Assembly: GCA_963678705.1 (NCBI GenBank)
Contig: OY783207.1
Span: 22,604,001-22,668,000 of the forward strand
Origin: Panorpa germanica
Taxonomy: Eukaryota; Arthropoda; Insecta; Mecoptera; Panorpidae
Reading direction: 5' to 3'
Length of the DNA stretch: 64,000 bases
The stretch's first letter is position 1, and the number at the start of each line of letters is the position of its first letter. The notes under the pieces were generated by a model. The model worked only from the letters and a program-made list of their open reading frames with translations, did not search any database and was not told the origin of the DNA. A program made the translations under genes and the position numbers. Below, piece after piece: positions 36,768 to 49,900 of this stretch.

Positions 36768-37251
36768 TTAAGGCCTGTTGCACACTGCAATCGTATTTCG
36801 AGTCGTAATCGAATTTTGACCGGACGTATACGCGCTACTACGCTTGACCTATCAGAACCCTGTAAATGTAATGAATTCTCGCACACTGCAAGCGATCTCA
36901 TAGTGGAAGCGTTTATCAGCGAATTTTTACCATACAAATACATGAAAGGTACCAAACGATAATCGATCGATCTATAAAAACAATCTTTTATAACATTGGT
37001 GTATAGATAAAAATTAAAGTAAAAATTTGCTCTCAGGATAAATTATGTTAGTACAAAACAACTCCAACACATCCTACAGTACACAAGTTTGATTTAGCGT
37101 ACTGTCGTATCATTATATGGTATTGTGACACAACACATGCAAAGAACAAGCAATCGGCTTGCTTTGAGAGTTCTAGCCGCTCAACAAAACCGCCGATTTA
37201 CGTCTGAATTCGCCGTCGCTTAAATACGCTTGCAGTGTGCGACAGGCCTAA
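36768..37251. mobile_element. ~480-bp TIR element
   Basis: The ends are TTAAGGCCTGTTGCACACTG and, on the right, CAGTGTGCGACAGGCCTAA, inverted with few mismatches. An internal CGCACACTGCAAGCG repeats part of the end. No transposase is present. The possible target is TTA/TAA. It interrupts the repeat to its left. Confidence 0.75.
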
Positions 37252-37390
37252 GTCGAAGCGACCGGTACTTCCCTCCCTCACTGCGGCCCTCATTATAACT
37301 ACCATCATAATCATATCAGTTACTCAATTCGATCTGTGCTGAAAATGCGACCTTAGAATACCGGTTTCGAAACAACTTTATTATTTATAT

Positions 37391-37431
<41 letters not shown>

Positions 37432-37899
37432 AAGGTAATTACAACTAAGCAAATTTGCTTATCTAGCAAATTTATATTATGACTGCATTATTTTTTCAGT
37501 AGTTATTAAAAATACATGAACAAACTGACTATTAATTTTAAAGCTATGAATATATTTCGTTGAAAGATCCTCGGTTAATTACTGTATCTAATTTATGAGC
37601 AATTTCCATTAAACTCGATCATCAACGTAACGTAGCCATCGACATCGACATTGACTAGTGCGCATCACTACATTATTTAAATTTCAATAAAAACAAAACC
37701 GCTAATGATGTAACTTTTTTGAATTCCGCGGATAGGAACGGAGAACAACTGCGAACTAGCAGGCAACAAGCGGAACAAGTGTACCACCATAATAACGTTT
37801 TGTAATTATTATAATAAAAAAGTGACGCAACTATAGTTAATTCTTATTTTAAAACATTCAGTCATGTAATTGAACTGATGTGATGTTTATCTCATTTAG
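37252..37899. other. Intergenic upstream of the 37.9-kb gene
   Basis: Contains a pure T33 run at 37393-37425, followed by TTTACAAGGTAATTAC, probably the poly(A) end of an old minus-strand retroposon. A likely 5'UTR acceptor (TTTATCTCATTTAG) ends at 37899. Confidence 0.5.
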
Positions 37900-37927
37900 A
37901 AAACATGCTTTAAAATAATTATTATAA

Positions 37928-40900
37928 ATGAGTGCTTTAAAAAAAACACCATCTTTCAAATCAAAGATTCCAATTCGGAAGACAAAACCTGAGGCACCTT
38001 CAGCAGAACATTGCGATGGTTTCAGACATGGGGGTGCTTTGGAAGCGAAGGACAAGATCATGCAAAATCCTGGTGAAGTACAGAAGACGTTTACTTCTAA
38101 TGTAGACAACAATGAACAATTAGTGGAGCCCTATGGCATATTCGTTGTTCCTATCGACAGCAACCATTCTCTAAACTACAGAGCACCTTTCGTACAGCAT
38201 GACAGATATCGAAGGCCGACTGCAGGCGATCCCGAGCCAAATCTGAGGACCACGGCGTCTTTATTTTACAGTGATAGAAGGATGAATGTAGATAGAAGTC
38301 CTCAAAGAAGCAGCTCTTTTAGAATCAACAATTCCGGAAGTCTAAATGCTATGTCTTCTCGAAGCAATCATAATTATGTGTACCCTGAGCCAAAGAGACC
38401 TTTGAATGATTACAATTTTGATAGGCATTGTTCAAATATCACTAAAACGAAAAGTTCTGATAATGTTCCTTTGAGAGAGCAGCAAAGACTGTCTTCCGTT
38501 CCTCGGCGGAACAAACCAACATTCGTGATGTATGAAGAAGATAGGACCCACTATGATCACCAACAATTGGAGCCCTACGCGATCAGTGGACCGCTTCCTG
38601 TTGCTCCTCCGAAACCTATACATCACGAAGTTCCAGTTCCCCAAGCCAAGAAAGAATCAAGTCCTGAGATAAAATACCGGGCGCCCAAATATAATCTGTT
38701 CCACTCAACTCCAAAGAAAGTGCCTTCAATTTTAGAGAATAAAAACGATTTAGTGAAAAGGAATTCCATCGTAATGCAGGACGAGTTTGAAGTTCCAACT
38801 GCTGCCAAGTTGGAGTTCAGAAGATCGTTTTATAATCAGGATAATGGGCTGTGTGCTCCCCAAAAGCAGTGCGTTGGTGGGGGTCAGATAGTGACGTCAA
38901 AGGTCACACGTCCCGTCGCTCTTGATACAGACTACTCCAGCATAGGAGGCACTTCCTGTTGCAGCGATATGGACGCTACTTCCAGCGGGGATGAAAGCAT
39001 CGAGTCGGAAATACTTGAAGTAAGTCATTTTTTAATAAGTCTGTTTGGTTTTTTTGAATTGTGTCTTATCGCTATGTACTGTTAGATAACTACGCCTAGA
39101 TTGACATTGACCAGCGTTTTATCTCATTAGTCTAGTTTATATCTCATTAAATTGTAATTTTTATGTTGAGTAATAAATAGTGGGATAATAATCAATGTAA
39201 AACATTTGTTCTTGACCTTCATGTCGTTTCTCGTAAAGATAATAAAAAAAATGTCTTAGCATTGTAAAGGTTCATATGATATGTTCGAGTATTTATATAT
39301 AATACACAAAACATGGATATTATCTTAGGCTGATCTCACACTGGAACATACTATGTGCGATGCGACTATTGTGAATAGGTATTATAGTTGTACACATTAG
39401 TATATTTGTCATGTTTTCACAGTCATTTAATGTTCAACAATACACCACCGAGTTGAAAATAATAAAAATATATATGTTAGTTTTCCCCTCTATCATATTC
39501 TCCATCCATGATGTGGTACACACAGAGTCTTCTGCCCATGAGTTATAGGTACTGGAAATGTAACGAATGTTCGATTTCCTAGATTCGCGAATACGAATAT
39601 CGGTTTTTTTAAATATGGCGCCAAATCTTAGCATATGGCATCAAAACTTTTATTCCTGAAGCTTAATTTTCTAAATGTTTTACTTAGTAATATAATATAA
39701 ATCCTATCATTTGTGTTCTCAGTAAAGATATCATTTAAAGTAGTTTAGTGTAATTAAAGATTTGGTAATTTATTTAACTCCATTGTGTGTTTAAGAAGTT
39801 GAAAGTTTATTTTGGTTGTTATATAATTGTTATTTTATATAGCAAGTTTAAGTAGAAACTAAAATAAAAATATTGTAAACCGAATCAGTTGCATTGTTAT
39901 TTTAAATATGTATAAATTATTTTCACTTTAAATATTTGCATAATTTATTGCGAATGCGAATGAGAACATTAAAAAAAGATACGAATATTCGCGAATGCAA
40001 ATGCAAATATTCGTTACATTCTTAGTAGGTGCATATCCCTGCTAGAAGAGAATATATACAACTTGGTACTGAACTTGGTGGTCCTCTGTGTACGATTGTT
40101 AAAGATAGAAGAAGTTTTGCTATTATGTTTATGGGTAAGAAGGTAGATACATTTTACAAAAAGTAGAGAAATAAGTAACAAAACCACGTATGTTAGATAA
40201 CATTGTTTACCTAACACGTGACACGTGACTGTTTGACAGTGCACGTGGATGACACTGTTAAAATAATTTTTTTATGCATCTAATAGTTTAATAAATTAAA
40301 AATTACCTATAATTAATATCAAATTTATATTAATTCAATTTAAATTCAAATTAAATATTTTGAAAAATTAATAAAAAATTTGGCAACGCTGTAAATTTAC
40401 GTGTGTTGACGCATGCGTGATTTGGTTCTTTGACCAATAAATTGTTATATTTTATATAACATTTATTCCGATTTTGAATTTCCCGCTCAAATTGGCATTT
40501 GCAACATTGCCGGCTTATAACCTACATTTACTGTTTCTTAAAGGTTTTATTTAAATATTTTCGTATATGGGTATCCTTTTGATAATTTTCTTTTTGTAAT
40601 AGTTACAGAAAAGATTCTTTTATATACACCTAGTTTTTGAAAGCCGAGTCACCATTTTTTTATAGTTAAAAGTTATATTATGTAGTGAAATTGAGCTAAA
40701 AATTATGATTTGTATGGAAAATGACTATTTTTAATCATGTATGTTAAAAAGAAAACTAGGAACCCTAGGTCTCTAAAATTTTGAGACAGCATGTATTTTA
40801 ACTATTTTATCGACCCTCCAAATTTCAAAACGTTTTCATCACATACGTTAACCTCCTGTACCTCCTTAATGGTTATACTAACATATAAATAGTCTGTTAT

Positions 40901-43900
40901 GATTCTGTAACACATTGAATCATATGAATTACATCTACATTCACTCAGCTGATTTAAAAGTCACACGGAAATTGTTATTTATATTTTTATTGTTATAATT
41001 TCCACGCTTTTATTTTTCGCAGTGCAACATTAGCCTAAGAAAGAGACGTATAAGCATTATATCGATCCATTTTTTTACAGTCTATATTATTATTAAGCCC
41101 ACGAAAGAACTGTACTTATGAGTTAAATCTAATATATTAAATACACGTTGCTTTGCAAAGTAATGAAACGTTACTGAAAGCAATAAAATTAAATGAAAAA
41201 TCTTTCAGTTGAAATTATATTTTTCTAACGCATTATTCTCATCTACGTTCGATACGATAAATCCAATGCATTTGATGTGAACCTATACAGCTTACAATAA
41301 TTCAGTATTTCTAATAGGACTTGCGATTTATACAATACTGACCTTGATAAAACATAATTTGAATTAACTAGTATTTCATTTATACATTATTCTCATTTAA
41401 AACGTAATAAAAACGCAGTTAATAAAAGTTTTTTATATTCACCGTTTAGTATTTATTTTTTGTGAGAAGCCGGTTCATATTGTTGACAGGTTTTGCGCTC
41501 CTTTTTAGGGAAACCGTCAAATTTGATGGATGGCTTCACTGCGCCAGCCTGGTACTTCTGTACTGTGGTGTTGTGTGGTGCATTCAGAAATTATTAACTT
41601 TAAACTTCATTACCAAATAAGCTATAAATTACGATGTGCTGCTTGCTAGAATGTTAGCAGCAGCACGGACAAGCCGGGCTCGCGGACTCGGACTCCTGCC
41701 GAGAAAACACCTTGACCGACATGAAGTTGCCGCTTGACGTCGCTGCAAAATGATTAAATTTCACGCCGACCGATGAAACCACAGGCGCGAATATGAAACA
41801 CATAAATGTTGCACAAATGGTCTCTGTTTTATTGAGTCCATCATGTAGCGTTACTAAATAGGTTATATTATTATTATTATTAATTGTTCGCCTTTCGGCT
41901 TTACAATCTACATTCTTAATACATTTCATAGAACTTCAACTTGAAATTAAACTTAAACTATTCTAGACCTTTCTATTTCCAAAAGTACTTTCTGCTTCTT
42001 CTTCTCTTGACCCTCTTCCTTCATTCTCACCGTTTCCTCACCTCTTGTCTTCTTTGTCTCCTCTCGGCAAACCGTTTCCTGTTTCTCCTTTCTTGTAGCC
42101 TGTATTTTCATCTGTCACCTCTTGCCTTCCTTGTCTCCTCTCGACAGACCCTCTATTATCTTTTCACTATCCTTCCTGCCTTCTCTCTTCGTTTTCACTT
42201 CTCCACTTATGGCTATCACAGGCCTAGACGCTCTGTCTTTACTATTTCCTCTTGACTCCCTTACTTTACTCTTTCCTTCTTGACTCTCTACCTGTACAAT
42301 GTTATTATTGTCTCTATCTCCGTCATCTACCTCTTGTTCTTATCTCCTTTCCGAAAATCCTCTATTTTTCTGGACTGAAGTTTAACTGTTTCCTCGCTAC
42401 TTCTTTCTTTCTCCTGCTTCCCTTCACTGCCTCTTTTAGTACTTCCTCTCTTTTCTGTTCCTTGTGCAACACAGCCACCAGCTTATTTATTGTCCTGTTT
42501 TTCCCTTCCTTTTTACTATTTCCGCCATCCACCTCTTTCCTTCACTGCCTCCCTTTAATAGCTGGCCAATATTCCTTTCGCTCACTACTTTTTCCTTACA
42601 CTCAAACTTAATGTGCTCCAGTGTTTCGTCCTCCGTTCCGCACACTCTACACTTTCTTTCCTCACTACTTTCCCAGTATCTGTTTCCTTTTTCCTCATTT
42701 CCCAATCTAAACCATGCTGTCCTTCTTATATGTTTTATATATTTTTCTATAAGGTACTGAGGTACATTATTTTCCCATAACCTTTTATCTCTTGTATTGT
42801 AGTTGCTTTTTTCCCATTCTCTCCTGTTGTTGTATCGCCTTATCCCTTCTCCTTAGCTCCTCTTCCACACTTGCGCCTCCTTCTCTTCTCCTCTCTGCCT
42901 CCTCGATCGCCATTCAATTCCTTTCAAAATACTCAAAATACTAAAATACTAAATAGGTTATATTCACAGTTTGAAATTGCCTTTTTCTAGAATAGTTGAA
43001 ATCTAATACAATACATTTTGTTTATGGTTTACGAAGCCTTCTTGCTATGTGTGCTTGCAGTTTAAGATAATCTGGTAAATCTATACTATTGCAAAGTGTA
43101 ACCAACGGTGAACAACGGACACTTTTTATTCTATACATTTTAATCCGTAATAGATAGAAAGTTGAAATTGTGCATTCATTATTGATTGAAAAACTAGTAA
43201 TTTTAAAATTCAATAAGTGAAGCGTTATCACTGTAAGTTTTTTAAAAAAGGAGCAAAGACAGAGAGATACAGCAGCAAGAAAAAATGGAAAAATTAATAA
43301 TAGCAAATACAATGAAAGAGAGAAATACCGGAATACACACGACAATAAGAGATAAGGAACATAAGAAGCATCGCAAGATTTAGATTGTGAAACGAGGAGA
43401 AAGATAGCCGATACTGGAAAAATAGAGAGAAAGGGATGTGCAAGGTGTGCTAGAGAGAGATAGAAACGCTGGAGCACATTAAGTTTTCATGTGAGAAAAG
43501 AGTTCTTGTGAGAAAGAAGTGGTGGATGGCGAAGATAGAGAGAAGGAGCGAGGAAAGAGAAGAGCAGGGCAGAGAAGTAGTAGGGGTTTAAATTTATCTG
43601 TTCTGTTTGTATTTTTCTTTTTTCTTTTGGAAGTAGTGAGAATGGGTAGATATAATAAGGATCACAAAATGTAATTAAGCACAATGATATGTAATTTAAT
43701 GACTGAGGCAAAAACATTGCAATAAGAATAAAAAAAAAAGTTAAAATTTTACATGGTGTTAAAATTGAGTATCTAATTTTCTTTTTAATTTCAACATTCA
43801 TCAAATTTGTTGATACCTAAAAATGACATGTGAGCTTGCCATCCTCCGATGACGTCCTCTTTGGCTTAACCTATTATGTTAATACGAGTTTTATGCAACT

Positions 43901-46900
43901 AAGGAAATAACTTCTATGCAGTTGTTGGTAAGTCCATTGGATTTTTGCGTTTCAGCCTCTTTACTAGCTTGTGGTGGAGGATTTGTTCAACCGATTTATT
44001 TCGATGATTTCTTAATCTTCGTAGATATTTCTTACTGATGACTTTAATTTCATAATTTACGTAGGGATACGAAGATCTTGATTATAAGCCAAGCCAGTTT
44101 GGAACATATCGAACATATATCCATATGGGTTTTAGTATTGCAGTATATAAAAGTAGTTTGTTATAAGTGGATAGCTGTGACAAGCAGCTAGTATCTAATT
44201 AATGAAAATAAATTAAAGTATAAATAAAATTTATTCGAGGCAACGGGGGTCGTTTCTGGTGATGGTAAAACGTCGATTTTTGAAGTTGTACCTGTTTATA
44301 CATGGTTAGCAAAGGTTTCGACTTAGTGACCTTAGAAAGGCAAGGCAAACTTTTTAGGTTCTTTACAAATCTCTCTTTGAAATGAATTACATTTTATTTT
44401 CAAATCCACGCACATCAACTTTACAAATCGAATAACTACTCCTCTCACAGTTACTATCAACAGCCAAAAAATACCCTATTCCAACATAGCGAAATACCTT
44501 GGCATGACGCTTGACGCGAAACTCAAGCGGAAGGAGCATGTTAAGATAAAAAGAGAACAGCTTAATAATAAATTCAGGAAAATACACTGGCTTATGGGAA
44601 AACATTCTCAGCTTACAGTGCACAACAAACTGTTATTGTATAAGCAAATACTGAAACCCATATGGACTTATGGTATACAACTTTGGGGCTGTACCAATAA
44701 AACAAACTTAACAAAAATCCAAACTTTCCAAAACAAAGAACTACGGAGCATTACAAATGCGCCCTGGTACATACGGAATGACAATTTGCACCGTGATTTA
44801 AAGATGCCCACCGTAGACGAAGAAGTCAGGAAGGCAGCAAGCAAACATCTACTGCGACTGTAGAACCAACAGAATGAAGAAATTCTGCAGCTGCTTAATA
44901 ACAGAGAGAATCTGCACAGATTGAAGAGGACCAAGCCGGAAGACTTGACCCTGTGATTCTGCTACTACAAACCACACACGTGGTTTTAAAAATTTTGGAA
45001 CTAGTCAGTGGAAATAGTTTTAAAAAAAATTAATTAATTAAATTTTAATTTAAAGTCCTTGCTGCTATATTTTGATAGGCAAGCCAGCAAATCGCATTTC
45101 TCTATTAATAATTATTTATAACAATTTTATTTTGATTAAAAAACAGTTTGACGTAGTAAACACGCAGTCCGCACCCATACTCAAATATCTATCTATCAAC
45201 TCAAATATTTTAGTTTCAAAATAGAAATAAAATTGCATATTACGAGTATTTTATATATGAAACGTATCATGACGAGCAAATTGATATAGGTAAACTTAGA
45301 GAACGTAGGAATTACTACAAATTTCACGGTAGGAACAAATAAGCGGTAATGACCGACTGCAAGATTATACAGCTGAAATACCATTTGCAATATTTCAGGT
45401 TCCTATCTGGCTTCCCAACCCTTTGGACGCCCATGACGGAAACATATTCATGTTAAGTTCTATGTTTGTGATTGTAGTATTCAGTTGCGTGCTCGTCATT
45501 TTTAACCTCTGAGTGAGACAGTTATCGTATTTCAATCGATATCGTGTGTCGGATATATTATGTTCGTTTATTAAGAAATAGTAATGTGTACTACGAGTAC
45601 TTATGTTAATTTCCATATTAATGAAGATTCCATACAAGCCGTGTGGTAAGCAGGGGGAGAAGGGGTCATGAAGCATGAGGAATGACTGACAGACATAATC
45701 GTTGATTTCATCATCGCATCGGCGTGATGATTGCTTTGAAGTATGGCATCATCTTGTGACGTGGGAAATTACAGATCTGTTTATGATGTGTTACAGTTGC
45801 TGTGGGAAGCTTACGACTTACGACTGGTTGTAGTAGTTGCTTAAACGAGAAAGCCCTTTCGACACTGGCGCCAGTGGCCTTCCTAATGTTAACCAATTTA
45901 ATGGCTTTATAATAGGGTTTGTAACTTAATATTATTGATTCAAGCAAAATTTGACGCTTTTTCAAAGTATTTTTTGTAGCTCTGAGGTTTTTCTTATGTT
46001 TACTTGGACTTTAGCTTAATCTGCCATCTTGCCAAAAATGAAAAATAGAAGTGTTACATTAGAATACCAAATAACAATTCACAACATAATAATAGTTAAT
46101 AAATATTTAAGCTTACTTATAGCTTATTATATCCATATCAAATATAAGGAGTAATGTACATTTAAGGGAGGGGTTAGGGTTTCAGCGTAAAAAAAAAACA
46201 CTTTTTTTGCGATTTTTTTTCTCAAGTATAGATTGAGCAATTTTATTCGAACCTTTTGTACATTATTGAGCATACTTTTGACTATGTTGTATAATTTTAT
46301 CATGCAGCAATATTGAAGCATAAGCCGGTAACAAAGCTTTCTCCAGAAGGTCTTGGGAAAAAGACAATTTGCGGTGTTCACTATAACTCGGCCGGAAATT
46401 ATTTGAAATTGAAAAACCATTAAAATTTAGTTAAATTATAATCAAATCTTCCCCCCAACGGCCTCTGATAATTTTTTTTTCATTTAAAATTTTTTTACGG
46501 CCATCTTAAGTGTGAACTGTTATTTTCCACGAAAAATTCCGCTATTTTGTGGGTGGGAAACACCCAAACAACAAACAAATTTTTTTATCTAAACGTTGGG
46601 GGGTGGTATTTTATATGTAGAAAATGTGTACGAAGTTTGAAATGAATCGGTCAATTAGTTTTTAAATGACTGTGAACACGGACTTTGAAAAAGTAGTTTT
46701 GAGAAAAACGCGTCAGGACTATAGCAATGAATAAACTGTATACCTGATTAACATATAATACGATATAATATACCGGATTAATAAGACAATAACTTTAAGA
46801 ATATTGCTTAGATCGGCTTAAAATTTTAAGGACATATTCTTGAAATATAAAACAATAAGATAAAACAACAAAAAAAGTGAAAACCCTAACCCCTCCCTTA

Positions 46901-49900
46901 ATGTACCATAAATATAAAAACTACATATTAATATTGTTGTTGATAAATTTCAATACGCATGTGCCACTATGATATTTATGTTTACAATCAAACTAACTAC
47001 GTTTACGGGTAATGTTGTTATTTTGAACAACCCGTTCTACAAAGTGTAACTTCCAGTTCTTCTGTAGTGACAACCCAACTTGTGTTCCCAAATTCCTAAC
47101 CCAATAGTGAAATATTAGATGTAATTAACACTTTTTCTATTATTACTAAATTTTTGTTAAGTGATTCAAAATTAATTAGTGAATTATTTAAATATTTAGC
47201 AATTTGTAAAATAGAATTATAAAATGTTAAATATGTATAAAAAATGTTTGATGGAAACTATGACGAATAAAAGTCAAGGCAAATAAATAAAAAAAAATAC
47301 ATATATTGTACAGTTTTATATAAATTAAGAAATGGTTCCCGTCCCCATTCCATCAATATAAGCTTTAATACAGCTTCTTTTGCTAATTTATCTGTTACCT
47401 TCGAGATATTAGACTCCTTATCTTAAGTCAGCCGATAGTTTTGTGTGAACCTAATAATATGATAGATCAAAAGAAAACGAGAATCGACCCGTTATTTTCA
47501 TTAAATTCTTATGACAGACACCTCCTTGAATCTCTCCCACATCTTTCGTTTGTTCCTTTTCCTTACGAAGTAACCAAGATATAACGTAGAAAATTATATT
47601 TAGAAAAGAAGAAAGCAAGTAGTTATTGTTTGACTACAGACACTACACTGTTAATAATGCTCTTAAATTTAATACAGATTTTAATAGACAAATGCATATT
47701 AAGATTAAGAACAGGGATATATGTTTTTATTATTATATTAATTGTGTGCCTTTCGGTTTTATAATCCACATTATTATATTTCCTAATATAACTTCAACAT
47801 TATATATAAAATTAAACTTAAACTATTCTAGATTTTTACTACTTCCAAAAGTACATTCTACTTCTTTTTCTATTGACCTTCTCTCTTCATATTCCCTACT
47901 CTTTCTTCCGTCTCACCGTTTCCTGTTACTCCTTCCTTCTTGCTTGTACCTCTGTCTTTCACCTCTTGCCTTCCTTGTCTCCTCTTAACAAACACTCAAT
48001 TGTCTTTTCATCCTCCCTTCTATCTTCATTTTCACTTCTCCTTTTCATCCTCCCTTCTCCTTTTACCTCTATCACTCTGTTGAGACATAAACCATCTGGT
48101 TTTGCACATTTAAGCATATTTAACTATTTAGAAGAACAGGGATATTAATTATTTTTAAGATTAGATTATTTTGAGTTTTTGTTCGAATTTATTAAAATTA
48201 AAGTAATTTTATAAAACAATTCTATTATATACATGGTATCATATGAAAATTAATATACGTGATCTGAATTCCCAGGTAGAAAATTGTGTTAACACTTGCT
48301 AGCTTGCCACATGTTAATTTCAAGGTTCATTTTCTGTGTGAATTGTTTTCAATACACTGGTTATTCAATATTCCTCAGATGTTATGAAGTTTTTCTTTAA
48401 GAGTGTTTAAACTAAAATAATGTAAGATCGTTAAAATAGTTTTGTCTTGGTCGTAGAAAAGTTCAGACAAAACCATATTCGCACGTATTGTTCGCCATAT
48501 TCGCCCAGTTCATTAGCGAAACATTTTCCAAAATTTAAATTTTATTTGAGAGCAGTTATACGAGTAATTAGCTAGTTGAGGGAAGAATACCAGCGGACAT
48601 GGGAGTTCGCAGAAATTTTAGCAGGGGAAGGATATACAACCACATTTTATTGTATCCAGTGTAAATTTATTACAGATTCTATTCTATCACATTTTTAACA
48701 TTCATGGGCGAGGTAATTCTCAACAGACAACTATTAAATTAATTAGTTAATTAATCGATGAATTCGATCCTACTGATACTTCTGTAGCTACCTTAATACA
48801 CCAATACCTCACTTGACCCCACCCTGCTCCCCTCCCTCCTTTATTGGAACGTACGCAAGTAACCTTAGTTTTTTGACAGACAAAATCTTCTATAAAAGGT
48901 ATGGTACAACAATCGCGGGTCTCCTGGTGCCTACTCCCCTCCTCCCAACACGACGTGGTGTCCATGTCGATGTTGTAAACTGTGCAGGTATTTAATGATC
49001 GGCTATCGACGATCTACGGAGCACATATTTGGGCTGCAGTTCGATTCTTGTTTCATTTAATGAAATGATATGTCTCGTCGGTGGTTCCTTTTGTTGAGCC
49101 TTGTTTTTAAATTCTGAAATCATACGCCATTAAAATGTAGCGTGATTACATAAAAAGTATCCGTTGGATGTAGCCTTTGGCAACAGAATAGTTGAATCAA
49201 AATGATAAACCTCTGTAAAGTTGGTTAATTATAAATTTGAAATGTTTCATTTTCGAACTTCTCTTTTGTGTTTAAAATGTTGCATATCATGAAACATGTA
49301 GGGGTTTTAAAATTATTTTAATTAATGGAAAATTGAGTTATAAAACATGCTATTTTAAACACGGATTATTAATACAATGGCTCATTCATTTCGCCTGATA
49401 TTTTTAAAAAGTTGGAATTTATGTATATTTTGGAGAAACTTTTCTGCATTTATAAATTATTTAAGGTATTACACTAATAGAACCACTTTTATATAGAATT
49501 TGATAAATAATATGTTCATATATATAATTTTTCAGTTCATTCAGCACATTGAGTTTAGTAGATTATTATCTAGTAGGTCAAGTGATTGTCTTTTGTAATA
49601 ACATTGTTTCTCATTCTGAGTCTATCAAGACACACACAATTACGATGAAAATCAGGGCTGCGGAGTCGGTAAAAAAACATTTGACTCCGACCCTGGATAA
49701 TTTTATTCATTCGACTCCGATTTCGCATCCTGCTCCGACTCCGGCATCGATTCCGTCTAAATTAAATAATAAGACATTTTAGGGTGTATGTATCATAAAA
49801 AAGAAATGTAGTCCAAATTACGATAGTTCGGCGGAGACTTATACTTAAAAGAGGTTATAAGAGCGGTATAAATCTATAATACGATAATGCATTTTATCTT

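Noticed and set aside
41864..41885. TTA/TAT microsatellite
   Set aside because: It is the TAA-type tail of the adjacent LINE rather than an independent feature.
41941..42760. Overlapping hydrophobic plus-strand ORFs
   Set aside because: They are antisense to the LINE ORF2 C-terminus with its zinc-knuckle motif on the minus strand.
43022..43477. 151-codon minus-strand ORF
   Set aside because: It is antisense to a plus-strand LINE fragment and is low-complexity.
46165..46185. Telomere-like TTAGGG string
   Set aside because: It occurs once at each end as part of a transposon inverted repeat and not as a tandem array.
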